Of a DNA stretch of 64,000 nucleotides, positions 51,044 through 62,030 are shown one piece after another (positions within the stretch are counted from its first letter, which is position 1; every line of letters starts with the position of its first letter). The translations under genes and the position numbers were made by a program. The notes below the pieces were generated by a model. That model was not told the origin of the DNA and searched no databases. It saw nothing but the letters and a program-made list of their open reading frames with translations. This DNA comes from Schistocephalus solidus (taxonomy: Eukaryota; Platyhelminthes; Cestoda; Diphyllobothriidea; Diphyllobothriidae): positions 16,034 through 80,033 of the forward strand of contig WEDG01004556.1 in assembly GCA_017591395.1 (NCBI GenBank), given 5' to 3'.

Positions 51044-52238
51044 GGTTCAGTTGAAGGCAATTATCTGACGACCAGGCTGCAACATGGTCAAGGCCATCCT
51101 TCAGACACTGGAGATGTGTCTGATTTTTAAGAGGATGACCAACAACCATGTCGTCGGCATATTTGATTTACAGACAGTCATTTGGTGACCTCAAATCATC
51201 AGTGTGAAGGGAGAAAAGGTGAGGGGATAAGATGGCACCTTGAAGAACACCGCAGTTGTTTGGAAGGACAGTAGACTTCCGCTTGCCGGATTGTACGAAT
51301 TGAGTACGGGAAGTAAAATAATCTTCAAGCCAAGAGACAACCCAGCCGGGAGAGCCAGACGCGGATGTTTTATTAAGAATGAGATGGCGCGGGATGGTGT
51401 TGAAGGCAGAGGAGTAGTCAAGAAATGCGCATGCGTACGCACGGCAGCCCTTATCTAAATCTTGTAGAGCCGAATGTACTACAAGGGCAACAGCATCTAG
51501 GGTACTACGCTGGGCCTTATAGGCAAATTGTAATGGGTCGGAGAAATTGGAGGAAAAGGCTTAATTGTATCGAGAGCGACTCGTTCCGCAATCTTCAGTA
51601 AAGCGGAAGAGCAGGCTATTGGACGGAAAGATTTAGGACCAAAATTAGCGGACTTTTTAGGGATGGGAGTGATTCTTACTGAACGCCAAATGTCAGGAAT
51701 CTTTGACTCCATGAAGGACATGTTTATAAGGTGTGTCAAAATAGGGAAATCTGAGAGCAGCAGTATTTTAAAACAAATGGTGAGACTTCATCCGGCCCAG
51801 CAGCAGTTGAACCACGAACATTTTTCAGATGTTTCTCCACTGTTGCCACTGACACGGGAGAAAAAACGCTTGGTAGTAACGAAAGGCTGTTTGTGGGGAT
51901 TGGAGTCAGTAGAAGTATGGATAAAAATGTTTGTTTAGATCGTCTAAATCAGCATCAACATGTGCCAGTTTACCACATTGGCCAGTGAGACGCTTAAAAT
52001 TCCTCCAGAGTTCAGCAGAGGAAAGCCGAAAAGAAGGTTTGGACGGAGAGGCAAAAAGCTGACTAACAAACAAATCATTTAGTCTGAAAATCTCCCTTTT
52101 TATTAAGATGTTAACCTCCTTTATACAGCCTCCCAGGCCTAGCTTGTAAAGAAGTTCTTTTTTACGTCTTAAAGATTTAAGATAAGGGGAGGACATTCTG
52201 TCAGGTATCAAGAGGACAACAAATATTAAAAATTTCTT

Positions 52239-53253
52239 CTAAAAATGTTGTAAGGAAGCTGGAACACGACTCAACATTGGATTGACTGAGGAAGACGGGG
52301 ATAGTGTACGATATGCAAGTCTGGAGAAGTAAAATGTTTTCCGGGGATGTGTCGTGAACCTTAACTTTCCTTCGGGTTTGAGTAGCAGCGCACGTGTAGA
52401 AGCGGAGTAAATTTTTGGAAGGCCTAATAATACAGAGTGATCGGAACCAGATAATGGAGCTCTGTTCTTAACAAGGAAGAACTTGGATTGGTTAGTCAAA
52501 ACGTGATCAAGAGGGGCATCAGCGCGAGTATTAAAGGAAACAAGGTCATCAAAGCCTAATAACGTAAATGGACGTAAATTCACACGATTAAAATCACCAC
52601 ATAAGACAACAAGATGCTCGCAGGACAATAAAGCAAGTTTTTCCGAAAGAACGTCAAAGAAACGGTTAAGCGCACCTTCACAGGTAGAGGGGGGGAATAT
52701 AGATACTAACAAATATGATGCCCTTACATGTATATAAAAATCGGGGCTTACAGATGACAGCAATAATGTCTATCAAATCCTCAGAGTAGGAAAATAAGGA
52801 CTTACAGTTAAAACACCAATCCTTATTGACCAAAATAGCCACCCCACCACCTCTACTGGAGGATGAAGATTTTCGATCTGCTCGAAAGCAACAGAAAGAT
52901 GGGGGGCTAATTAACTGTGCGTCAATGTCACTGTTTAACCATGTCTCTTGAAGACACATGACTTGGGTCTTACTATGTTCTTTTTTCAACAAAAGTAACT
53001 CCATATCATGAGTTTTGTTGAAGATCGGACGACAATTTGTTGAAAGAAAGCCTGGAATTGACAGTTTGTCGTTCGGTTGACGCTTCAAGGCGAATTGCCA
53101 ACCGCAGCGGTGTTTTTTTCCGCTGCGCAGGATTTTGTTGATAAAAGCGTGAAGACATGAGCACGGGGGAATCACACGTCCGACATATTGGCCGAAAAGT
53201 GCAACAGTTGGCTTCATGGAAATTATTCGGTAAATTTTCCAGTTTACGTGCAT
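52239..53253 (-). pseudogene. LINE endonuclease domain, two frames
   Basis: Two overlapping frames (52678-53253 and 52239-52763) together cover an exonuclease-endonuclease-phosphatase fold: QETWL (catalytic Glu), GGVAILV, CGDFNR (catalytic D-N) and GSDHSVL (catalytic D-H). A frameshift near 52740 separates them. Confidence 0.8.
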
Positions 53254-53469
53254 TCAGTGCGTAGTGTAGAGATGACCTTATAAACATAGTTCAGACAAAC
53301 AAATAAACGTAAAAAAACAGCATATCAAATAAAAATAGGTAGAGGAGTGTACAGTTACAGAAAATTTCCTCGTGAATGGAGAGCAAACAAAAATGGCGGC
53401 TCAAATTCAAAAGCCCGCCGAGAGAGAGAGAGAGAGAGCCGTCGCACCATTCTTCGCCTCTTCGTCGTC

Positions 53470-53669
53470 ATCATAATCCTCATAATCCTCCTCCTCCTCC
53501 TCCTCCTCCTCCTCCTCCTCCTCCTCCTCCTCCTCCTCCTCCTCCTCCTCCTCCTCCTCCTCCTCCTCCTCCTCCCTCCTCCTCCTCCTCCTCCTCCTCC
53601 TCCTCCTCCTCCTCCTCCTCCTCCTCCTCCTCCTTCTCCTCCTCCTCCTCCTCCTCCTCCTCCTCCTCC

Positions 53670-53716
<47 letters not shown>

Positions 53717-53740
53717 GTCTTCTTCTTCTTCTTCTTTTTC
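53470..53740. repeat. (CTC)n/(ATC)n/(CTT)n compound microsatellite
   Basis: CTC repeats to about 53668, ATC repeats to about 53717, then CTT repeats. All ORFs across it (poly-Leu, Pro, Ser, Glu, Asp) are artefacts. Confidence 0.97.
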
Positions 53741-54589
53741 TGGGGAGGATGTACGCGATAAGATAGCATGACTTCGATTTGCTTTATCTTCCGTATTCTC
53801 AGAACCCCCCGGCCTTCTGCTTTTGACATCACCCTCTGTGTTCGTGCCAGAGGAGGTCTCCAGCCTACCACGCCGAAAATTGTAGGGGGTAAAATTCTCA
53901 TGCGCATCTGGACAAGACTGTACGAGGACCGGTGAGCAGGCAACCACGAGTACAGACTGTCACTGGTACGTGGCCACATGTGACAGAAGAAGCACAATTT
54001 TGCCTTTTTGGAGGTAGGAGTCACTGGCCGAGTCGCTAGGAGGAGCACCAGACCAGTGCCCAAAAGTTGGCCTCCAGCTGGCACACTTAATCATGCATTG
54101 GATACGCATCGCGCGTATCAGACGCCAGGAATAAGACTAATATCAGTCTGGACGGGGCACATAGCACAAGCTATCACACAGCGATTGGTCCAACAGCAGC
54201 CCGGGCAGAGGTCATGCGACCGACGTAAAACATGGGGCCACCGACGTGCCCAACCGGCCGAACGTGATTCACACACATGGCGACAACGGATCAGTCATGG
54301 GACGAGGAACAACGCCCACACCGGTGCCGCGCCAACTATGGTAATGGCAAAAGAGACGGAGGTCATGAGAATCTGCCAGCGGTCGGCCATGGAGGGGCCA
54401 ACGGTGATCCTTAGCGTACAGGTAGGACAATGTCATGCGTAAGGCGGCAACCGACACCGCACTGTTCGGATAACGGAAACAAGGCATTTAACTAAACGCC
54501 AGGTACAATAGTGTACGTGGTACAAGTTTGCCTCTTCCTCTTCTTATTCATTTTCTTTGAAAGATTATGTACGGTCTAACTTACCCGAC
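53741..54589. other. PLE-associated tail sequence, uncertain
   Basis: Around 54200-54420 the plus strand resembles the tail at 33130-33350 (GAGGTCATGCGACCGACGTA, GCGGTCGGCCATGGAGGGGC). No coding domain recognised; the 144-codon ORF at 54008-54442 lacks any known motif. Confidence 0.35.
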
Positions 54590-55260
54590 CTCGAATCTTT
54601 ACTCCTCAAATGGCGCACTTAATCGGGTCATAGATCTACATCCCGCCTACCAGGCTCAGGTCAGTTCAGACAGTGCCAACAGAACGGGTGATAAATGTCA
54701 TACAGGTTGCACTGTCAACATCCGCGGGGGAAAAGGGGAACCAATTGAGAATCACGTGACCGGCCTCATCGACGCGTCCGCAAAGCCAAAAGCACTACGC
54801 GCGAGCCGCACGACTAATCAGTCCACCATCTGACGAGAGGGAGGTCAACAATAAATCTGCCCTCGCAGCAACCACGACAGACGCGAAGTGTTTTGCGCAA
54901 ACTAGCAAGACCCCTGTCGAGCTTTTGTACGCAGACGATCGGTGAGCGCCTACTCACCATACTGGGAGGCGCTGTACAGAACCTACCCCTGACGATAGAA
55001 GCTAGCTTGTTTTTGTAACTTCAATATATTAAACTTATGGTCCCCGTGATCGCCTCGTCTGCCCAGTTATGCCCGTGGACGCGTATTTCGTTTCAAGTAC
55101 CTATATTTTACAGCTTCAAGCGCTAGAGTAAGCACGACGAAGGGAAATCTTTGTTTTTTGCGTGTCTCTAACCTACGCGCAAACCAAATTCCTCCACAGC
55201 TGCCTCGACAACCGTTTGCTACCGAAGAGCTTGTTCTACAAGCTTGGACATTTTACCTTC
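54590..55260 (+). mobile_element. PLE fam1-like tail followed by a 5' end
   Basis: 54600-54840 encodes LNRVIDLHPAYQAQVSSDSA and a linker; a hammerhead-like motif lies at 54998-55032; then GGTCCCCGTGATCGCC and TTATGCCCGTGGACGCG lead into a 5' leader (CTTCAAGCGCTAGAGTAAGC) and start of an N-terminal domain (AQTKFLHSCLDNRLLPKSLF). Another tandem tail-to-head junction. Confidence 0.65.
54998..55032 (+). ncRNA. Hammerhead-like motif, decayed
   Basis: CCTGACGATAG, hairpin AAGCTAGCTT, GTTTTTGTAACTTC where GAAACGTC is expected. Confidence 0.3.
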
Positions 55261-55527
55261 CCCAGATGGGGTAGAGGGAGAAAGTGCGGAAGATACAGCG
55301 CAAGTCTATTCTAACTATAATCGAATTCACGCGCAAGTCACTGCGCTTGCGCCACCATGCAGTGGGGTACAAACGGCCCACATCAAGCTCCATGTTTGAA
55401 CTGGCATATATATCAATGCATAATAACCTTACTAACCAAACGATGGAGACTGTAATGGCTATTTCTAGTTTATCAACCATCATCTATCGGTCATACCTAA
55501 CCCCAGTTTTCTCAATCCCTGAGGTTT

Positions 55528-55770
55528 GACCTCGTGCCCTGTTGGTTAGGCATCCGCCTCCCTAACCATTGAGCTACGGGCTACTTGTCCTGTCGGCTGT
55601 TATCGGGCATAATAAGCTGGAAATGCCCATGACTCATCTTTGCTTGTAATGTTATTCTGCCTTTTTTCACTAGTCGCTGTGTGGTTGCTGGTGGGGCTGG
55701 AGAGTGAGCCCCAAGGCAAAACAGGGTGAGTGTGTCCCCCTAACGTAATCGGTGAGGATCTTTGTGCCAG
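55528..55770. repeat. SINE-A-like fragments, both orientations
   Basis: 55528-55605 (minus) has CCCGTAGCTCAATGGTTAGG, a tRNA-like A-box region; 55605-55770 (plus) has AATAAGCTGGAAATGCCC and a tail GAGAGTGAGCCCCAAGGC matching 57160-57275. Confidence 0.5.
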
Positions 55771-55789
55771 CATAGATACGTTTATCGAA

Positions 55790-56260
55790 TTTCTCCACAG
55801 ATGCCTTCACAAATGTGAGCTACCGAAGAGCCTGTTAACAGCCTGTTAACACAGGGCTGGCGAAGCAATGGGTGCTGTACCATGGCAATCGAATGACTCA
55901 TGTACTCATTAGGGACTGTAAATTGCAACTGCACAGATACCGCGGGTCTTGAGCCAGATAAGCCCGAAGTGGTTAGAACTCACGGGTGAGAACAACACAT
56001 CACTGCTGGGCCGAAGGATCGACAATCAGGCCAGCTAGGGAGTTAGGACATAAATTCCGAAAAATTAAGTTCCAACACACAAAATAACAACAAGCCACTG
56101 GTCCATAATATATTGTCCAAAGAACTGAAACCAGCACAGGTTCAAGGGCTAAAACTTGCAGCACGTTTCAACACCGCAGACGCTGATCCGGCTAACCTGT
56201 TGGCCACCATCAAGTCTATCCTTTAACACTCCTAATAGCCAGAGGGTATAAAGCACAAAT
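55790..56260 (+). mobile_element. PLE N-terminal fragment
   Basis: Plus strand CTCCACAGATGCCTTCAC leader-end, LAKQWVLYHGNRMTHVLIRD, NNKPLVHNILSKELKPAQVQ, FNTADADPANLLATIKSIL then stop. Fam1-like or fam5-like; truncated at the RT boundary. Confidence 0.6.
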
Positions 56261-56264
56261 GAGC

Positions 56265-56375
56265 CTATGGTTTCCGACAAGGATAAGGTAGAGCGTAATT
56301 GCTTATTAGCTATAATCAGCCAGTCATATTTCAGTCCAGATGTAGATAACCTGAGATTTGAACAAGGGAACTAGC
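56265..56375 (-). repeat. SINE-A fragment
   Basis: TTATTAGCTATAATCAGCCA, GTCATATTTCAGTCC and ACCTGAGATTTGAAC follow the complement of the array unit. Confidence 0.5.
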
Positions 56376-56435
56376 ATGTCCCGTAAATTAATCAGTGGGT
56401 ATCACTCGGCTGAGTATCACGCTTCCGGCAGCAGG

Positions 56436-56990
56436 CATGAAATTCAGTCGTCCGACTGACCCAAGATTCTCATGCAGTTTAAGCCACAGCCGTGGCCTGA
56501 TGAGGACGCTTGGGCGGCTACCAAGGAAACTTTATCCTTCTGTCTCACAACGAGCTCATGCTCGTCGTCAAGCCACTCATGTTGGCGAAACCAGCAAGCA
56601 CGTTCGCAAGAGACTGCCTGAGCGCGAGTTCGCTGTGAAACGGAAGGATAAACTCTCTTTGGTAGCCGCTCACGCGTCCTCGCCAGGGCACGACTTTGAC
56701 TTTGGCAGCGTGAGAATACTGGGTCAGTCGGACGACCGAATTTCACGCCTGCTGCAGAAAGCGTGGCACTCCACCGAGGACTCGATTAACAGACATATCG
56801 ATCTGCCCGCTGCATATCAAATCCTGCGCCGAGAAATCAATGGCGCTGCTGGAAGTCATACCAGGCAGTGAGATGTACAATATTTACTGCTGTAACGATG
56901 AACTCACGTGAGAGTTTGAAAAGTCAGATGGATAAACACTTGGTCTCAGAGATCAATTTTCCGTCTTCTATTCACTTAACTGGGGCTTGC
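56436..56990. mobile_element. PLE fam5 foldback, 3' parts
   Basis: Left (about 56436-56570) minus-strand DELVVRQKDKVSLVAAQASS, MRILGQSDD; right (56575-56990) plus-strand THVGETSKHVRKRLPEREFA, VKRKDKLSLVAAHASSPGHD, FGSVRILGQSDDRISRLLQK, SINRHIDLPAAYQILRREIN and a hammerhead. Opposed copies of the same GIY-YIG segment. Confidence 0.7.
56890..56931 (+). ncRNA. Hammerhead-like motif, PLE fam5
   Basis: TGTAACGATG, hairpin AACTCACGTGAGAGTT, TGAAAAGTCAG. Stem II perfect, first core strand altered. Confidence 0.4.
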
Positions 56991-57094
56991 ATATTTTCCA
57001 CCGTTTGGCGAGGGACAAGCGCAAAAAATTGTTTCTAATGGAGATATAGTGTCACGAAACTTTTATTCCCTACATTATATGCAAGGAGTTGCCT

Positions 57095-57345
57095 GGGTTT
57101 GGGTATGGCTGGCTGATGACGGCTAATAAGCCAGAAATGGCCATTCCAGTCTTCCTTGTCTTTGTCGGTCATGTTATTCTGTCTATATACTTAGCTGCCT
57201 CACGGCTGCTGGCGGGGCTTGAGAGTTAGCCCCAAGGCACAACGGGACGAGTGAGTCCTGTAACCGATCGGTGAGCGAGGGCTCTAGTCTGAGTTCCAGG
57301 GCACAACGGAACATTAATGTTCCTTAAGCAGATCGGTGAGCCACA
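57095..57345 (+). repeat. SINE-A copy with alternative tail
   Basis: Hammerhead at 57107-57160, then GTCATGTTATTCTGTCTATA and GGGGCTTGAGAGTTAGCCCC (a variant tail also at 55650), followed by the usual GAGGGCTCTAGTCTGAG... and GTTCCTTAAGCAGATCGGTG. Confidence 0.6.
57107..57160 (+). ncRNA. Hammerhead ribozyme in SINE-A
   Basis: GGCTGG-CTGATGA, C-GGCT(AATA)AGCC-A, GAAATGGCC(ATTCC)AGTCTT, CCTTGTC. Core intact. Confidence 0.55.
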
Positions 57346-57352
57346 CATTATC

Positions 57353-57368
57353 ATATATATATATATAT
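57353..57368. repeat. Short (AT)n tract at an inverted SINE-A junction
   Basis: A 16-bp AT tract separates plus-strand SINE-A on the left from the minus-strand array on the right. Confidence 0.8.
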
Positions 57369-57385
57369 GGAATGGAACCGACAAA

Positions 57386-57439
57386 GACAAGGGAGACCGG
57401 AATGGCCATTTCTGTCTTATTAGCCGTCATCAGCCAGTC
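57386..57439 (-). ncRNA. Hammerhead ribozyme, SINE-A array unit 1
   Basis: Minus strand GACTGG-CTGATGA, C-GGCT(AATA)AGAC-A, GAAATGGCC(ATTCC)GGTCTC, CCTTGTC. One stem II mismatch. Confidence 0.55.
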
Positions 57440-57689
57440 ATACCCAATCCCAAGTGTGGCACACCTGAGATTCGAACCGGCGACCTTTGGTATTTGAGTC
57501 GAACGCTCTACCATTGAGCCACGGGCTCGTTGTTTTGTCGGTTGTGATCGGGAATATGATGAGAGTGTGGGGCTCACCGATCTGCTTAAAGGAACATGCA
57601 ATGTTCCGTTGTGCCCTGGAGCTCAGACTAGAGCCCTCGCAGGCGGTCGCATAGCGACGTGTAGCATATGATGGAATGGAACTGACAAA

Positions 57690-57743
57690 GACAAGGGAGA
57701 CCGGAATGGCCATTTCTGGCTTATTAGCCGTCATCAGCCAGTC
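57690..57743 (-). ncRNA. Hammerhead ribozyme, SINE-A array unit 2
   Basis: Minus strand GACTGG-CTGATGA, C-GGCT(AATA)AGCC-A, GAAATGGCC(ATTCC)GGTCTC, CCTTGTC. Cleavage predicted between 57697 and 57696. Confidence 0.6.
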
Positions 57744-57991
57744 ATACCCAATCCCAAGTGCGGCACACCTGAGATTCGAACCCGCGACCTTTGGTATTTG
57801 AGTCGAACGCTCTACCATTGAGCCACGGGCTCGTTGTTTTGTCGGTTGTGATCGGGAATATGATGAGAGTGTGGGGCCCACCGGTCTGCTGAAGGAACAC
57901 GTATGTTATGTTTTGAGCTGGAGCTCAGACTGGAGCTCTCGCAGGCGGTCGCATAGCGACGTGTAGCATATGATGAAATGGAACCGACAAA

Positions 57992-58045
57992 GACAAGTGA
58001 GACCGGAATGGCCATTTCTGGCTTATTAGCCGTCATCAGCCAGTC
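57992..58045 (-). ncRNA. Hammerhead ribozyme, SINE-A array unit 3
   Basis: Same structure as unit 2; the bases after the cleavage site read ACTTGTC, changing stem I. Confidence 0.55.
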
Positions 58046-58292
58046 ATACCAATCCCAAATGTGGCACACCTGGGATTCGAACCCACGACATTTGGTATTT
58101 GAGTCGAACGCTCTACCATTGAGCCACGGGCTTATTGTTTCTTCGGTTGTGATCGGGAATAGGATGATAGTGTGGGGCTCACCGATCTGCTGAAGGAACA
58201 TGTATGTTCCGTTGTGCCCTGGAGCTCAGACTAGATCTCTCGCAGGCGGTTGCATAGCAACGTGTAGCATGTGATGAAATGGAACCGACAAA

Positions 58293-58346
58293 GACAAGGG
58301 AGACCGGAATGGCCATTTCTGGCTTATCAGCCGTCATCAGACAGTC
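58293..58346 (-). ncRNA. Hammerhead ribozyme, SINE-A array unit 4
   Basis: Minus strand GACTGT-CTGATGA, C-GGCT(GATA)AGCC-A, GAAATGGCC(ATTCC)GGTCTC, CCTTGTC. Confidence 0.58.
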
Positions 58347-58505
58347 ATACTCAATCCCAAGTGTGGAACAACTGGGATTTGAACCCGAGACCATTGGTTA
58401 TTTGAGTCGAACGCACTACCATTGAGCCATGGGCTCGTTGCTTTTCGGTTGCGATCGGGAATATGATGAGAGTGTGGGGCTCACCGATCTGCTTAAGGAA
58501 CATTT

Positions 58506-60984
58506 ATGTTGAGGAGGGCGGCCATTGTCTGGGTCCGCATTGACCTTAATTGGCAACCTGGGCCTATATTCATGTTTGTGTCCTGAGGGCATGTCTCCTC
58601 GTCTGTCGGGGTAGTAATTGATGCGGCGGTAATAATGACTGCGCCTTCGTCGGCCCGGAATTGTGGCGTGGTTAGGTGCATATCCGTCCTAGGTTCTCCC
58701 GCGGTGGAATTCTCGTTTGGCCTAATTCCGTGTTTGCTCTTACGTTCGATTAGCTGCGCCCGGAGGGCCTGGTAGGCTGCCAAAAGGGCGACACAACGGT
58801 TGATCGATGTAGGCTCCGTGTGCCAGGCTTCAATTGTTTCCCTGGTTACGCGGTCATTTCCTCGACCCAGGATTTTGGAGTTTTGGAAGGCGAACGTGTG
58901 CCCAGAGTTTGCACAGTGTTCCGCAACCAGGAACAATGGGTCTATTCTCCTCACTGCCGGCAAGTGTTCGGTAACACGGGTCTGCAACCGCTTCCCTGTC
59001 TCTCCGACGTAGTTAACTTCACAGGAGTCACATTGGATCCGGTAGACGATGTTTGACGTCTCACCTCGTGGAAGGGGGGGCTTTCGGTCTCATAACTAGA
59101 TTCCGAATGGTTGAATCCGGTCGATGGGCGATTCCGATCCCCAGCGGTCTGAGGCGGCGGGAAACTGCCTCAGAGACGCCGTCAATGTATGGCAGTGCAC
59201 GCCAGACTTTTAGCTGTTCTGTTACCAGATTTTGTCTTGGTTTGGTCAGCCTGCTGCGCTCGATGAAGTAACGAGGGTATCCGTTGGCCAGGAAAAGGCG
59301 CTGGAGGTAGCGGAGTTCTGCCCTTTTGTCGTCCGACTCGCTGCAATGTGTTTCTGCCCTTCCGAGAGAGTTCGCACACAGCTGCATTTGTGGCACAACG
59401 GGTGCTTACTGTGGTAACTTAAGATTTGGCGTGTGTTGGTCACCTTCCTATAAACCGTAGTTTTATGTGCCCGTTGGATTTTCGATGGACAAGAACATCC
59501 AGGAATGGCAGTTGGTTGTTAATTTCGGCCTCCATTGTGAATTGGATGTCCGGGAAGACGGAATTCAGGACGCTATGGAATTCTTCGATCATTTCTCGTT
59601 TGAGGATGACGAAGGTATCGTCGACGTATCGAGTCCAAAACGTTGGCCTGTATTTTTCGAAAACCAGAGTATCAAGCTTTTGGAGAACTGCCTCAGCGAT
59701 GAAGCCCGAGAGCGGCGATCCCATTGGCGTCCCTATGATCTGCTCGTGCATGGTCCTTTCGAAGGTAAGTTCGTCTTCAGACAGAATTTTAAGAGTTTGA
59801 CAAGATGTCCCTGCTTCACCGACTCGCCTGCATCATCGCTGCTTCTTAAGCAATTCGCTTACCGTTTTGACTGCTAAGTCCTGCGGGATTGAAGTGAAGA
59901 GAGAGAGATGACATCAAATGACACCATGACCTCTTCTGCGGTGAGTTGCATCCCCTGAGCCTTTCCAGGAACTGAGTAGCTGAAGTGACCGTTGTGGCTG
60001 CGCCCGACGTGAGAGACTTCAGGTGTCGGAACAACCATTTAGCCAGATTGAATGTTGGTGCACCACGCAATGACACAATTGAACGGAGGGGAATATCGAC
60101 CTTGTGTACTTTTGGTAATCCGTAGAACCTTGCTGCGGCCGTATCAGATGGTTTTACAGCCAGTATTACCGACTTACTTATTACTTTGTTTGTCTGCATA
60201 TCGGCAAGCGTTTTTTCTAGCTGCATCATCAGCTTCTTCATCGATTCACCATCACATCGAAGATATGCCTGTCGGTCTTCCAGCAGGTTTTTAGCCTTTT
60301 GAATATAGTCAGTCTTATCCAAGACGACTGTAGAACGTCCTTTGTCTGCTGGTAGTATCACAATACTCGTGTCAGCTCTCAGTCTCTTGACAGCATCCTG
60401 CTCCACTCTGGTAATAATTGCACGTGGTTTATGCGCCATTACCAAGGCGGTAACCTGTTTCCGAACAAGGTTATTTGTTTCATCAGATTCCCCGGTTTGT
60501 TTGAGAATTGATCCGACAGTGGCAACGAGGTCAACCGTATCGGAATTTGTGGTATTGAAGCAAGCCTCATGACTCAGAAACTTCAGCTGTCCAGGCGTCA
60601 ACTGTTTAGAGGACAGATTGTGGACTAGGACATCAGTTTTTTCCTAAGGTGAGTGGCTTATATTTCGAAGCTTATCCACCAGATCCGCATCTCGTTTTGC
60701 CTTTAACTCTCTGGCTCGTCTACTTATCAAATGTGTCAAAAGTGTAGTTCCGTTTTCGCCAATGAGTCCAGCGAACTTTTCAACCGCTTGGCTCAAAACC
60801 CCGTTATATTTCCGCAATCGAAGATGGCAGTCCTGGAGGAGCGCCCGTATCATTCGCTTGCCGTGTTGCATCACCCACCGTTTGGCCAGACTTGTGTTCA
60901 CCGGTGGCCTGTAAGACAAGCTCTTCGGAAGCACGTAGTTGTCAAGGCATCTGTGGAGGAAATGGATTTGCGCGTACGTAGATA
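58506..60984 (-). mobile_element. PLE fam1 copy, nearly complete, 3'-truncated
   Basis: Minus strand: leader end, N-terminal domain ([19 protein letters not shown] 60644-60934; [29 protein letters not shown]), RT fingers ([40 protein letters not shown]), palm in a shifted frame ([39 protein letters not shown]), GIY-YIG and tail (ILGRGNDRVTRETIEAWH). It stops at 58506 before the hammerhead and terminal sequence, against the SINE-A array. Confidence 0.85.
59846..60601 (-). pseudogene. PLE fam1 N-terminal/RT finger frame (minus copy)
   Basis: 251-codon frame running from LSHEACFNTTNSD to FLERLRG and then out of frame. The frame is lost by the same lesions as in the plus copy: a one-base shift after LERLRG and an extra TC in a TCTCTC run. 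Confidence 0.8.
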
Positions 60985-61232
60985 TTCCGATATTCCCCTC
61001 CGTCCAATTGTGTCATTGCGTGGTGCACCAACATTCAATCTGGCTAAATGGTTGTTCCGACACCTGAAGTCTCTCACGTCGGGCGCAGCCACAACGGTCA
61101 CTTCAGCTACTCAGTTCCTGGAAAGGCTCAGGGGATGCAACTCACCGCAGAAGAGGTCATGGTGTCATTTGATGTCATCTCTCTCTCTTCACTTCAATCC
61201 CGCAGGACTTAGCAGTCAAAACGGTAAGCGAA

Positions 61233-62030
61233 TTGCTTGAGAAGCAGTACGATGATGCAGGCGAGTCGGTGAAGCGGGGACATCTTGTCCAACTCTTAAT
61301 ATTCTGTCTGAAGACGTACTTCACCTTCGAGGGGACCATGTACGAGCAGATCAGAGGGACGCCAATGGGATCGCCACTCTCGGGCTTCATCGCTGAGGCA
61401 GCACTCCAAAAGCTTGAGACTCTGGTTTTCGAAAAATACAGGCCAACGTTTTGGACTCGATACGTCGACGATACCTTCGTCATCCTCAAACGAGAAATGA
61501 TCGAAGAATTCCATAGCGTCCTGAATTCCGTCTTCCCGGACATCCAATTCACAATGGAGGCCGAAATTAACAACCAACTGCCATTCCTGGATGTTCTTGT
61601 CCATCGAAAATCCAACGGGCACATAAAAACTACGGTTTATAGGAAGGTGACCAACACACGCCAAATCTTAAGTTACCACAGTAAGCACCCGTTTTGCCAC
61701 AAACGCAGCTGTGTGCGAACTCTCTACAGAAGGTCAGAAACACATTGCAGCGAGTCGGACGACAAAAGAGCAGAACTCCGCTACCTCCAGCGCCTTTTCC
61801 TGGCCAACGGATACCCTCGTTACTTCATCGAGCGCAGCAGGCTGGCCAAACCAAGACAAAATCTGGTAACAGAACAGCCAAAAGTCTGGCGTGCACTGCC
61901 ATACATTGACGGCGTCTCTGAGGCAGTTTCCCGCCTCCTCAGACCGCTGGGGATCGGAATCGCTCATCGACCGGATTCAACCATTCGGAATCTAGTTATG
62001 AGACCGAAAGCCCCCTTCCCAGAGAAGAGA
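61233..62030 (+). pseudogene. PLE fam1 reverse transcriptase palm and post-RT
   Basis: About 265 open codons: IRGTPMGSPLSGFIAEAALQ (motif B), [15 protein letters not shown] (motif C), [75 protein letters not shown]. Motif A (MVSFDVISL) is just upstream in another frame because of the TC insertion. Confidence 0.87.

Larger units (their letters stand above)
50411..53290 (-). mobile_element. Non-LTR LINE, about 2.9 kb, degenerate
   Basis: Minus strand in order: apurinic-type endonuclease (VMCLQETWLN, SSSRGGGVAILVNKDW at about 52800-53000; VVLCGDFNRVNLRPF and GSDHSVLLGLP at 52440-52650), an inter-domain region (51906-52211), reverse transcriptase (IPDIWRSVRITPIPKKS, FRPIACSSALLKIAERV at 51497-51739; KYADDMVVGHP with catalytic YADD at about 51150), and C-terminal region 50411-51043 (FRYLGVTLTSNLSFSQHID, PQALIWRFIEACVLPLILYS). 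Frameshifts and stops inactivate it. Endonuclease-RT layout fits the CR1/jockey group; its C-terminus differs from LINE fragments A-C, so it is a second family. Confidence 0.85.
57369..58505 (-). repeat. SINE-A tandem array, nearly four units
   Basis: Complement-oriented units with hammerheads at 57386, 57690, 57992 and 58293 (intervals 304, 302, 301). Each contains the hammerhead, tRNA-like A and B boxes (GAGCCACGGGCT, GGATTCGAACCC on this strand), GTGTGGGGCTCACCGATCTG and GCAGGCGGTCGCATAGCGAC. Ends abruptly at a PLE fam1 copy. Confidence 0.8.

Noticed and set aside
53347..54084. Poly-Leu, poly-Pro/Ser and poly-Glu/Asp ORFs up to 225 codons
   Set aside because: They translate the CTC/ATC/CTT compound microsatellite; no flanking domain is recognised.
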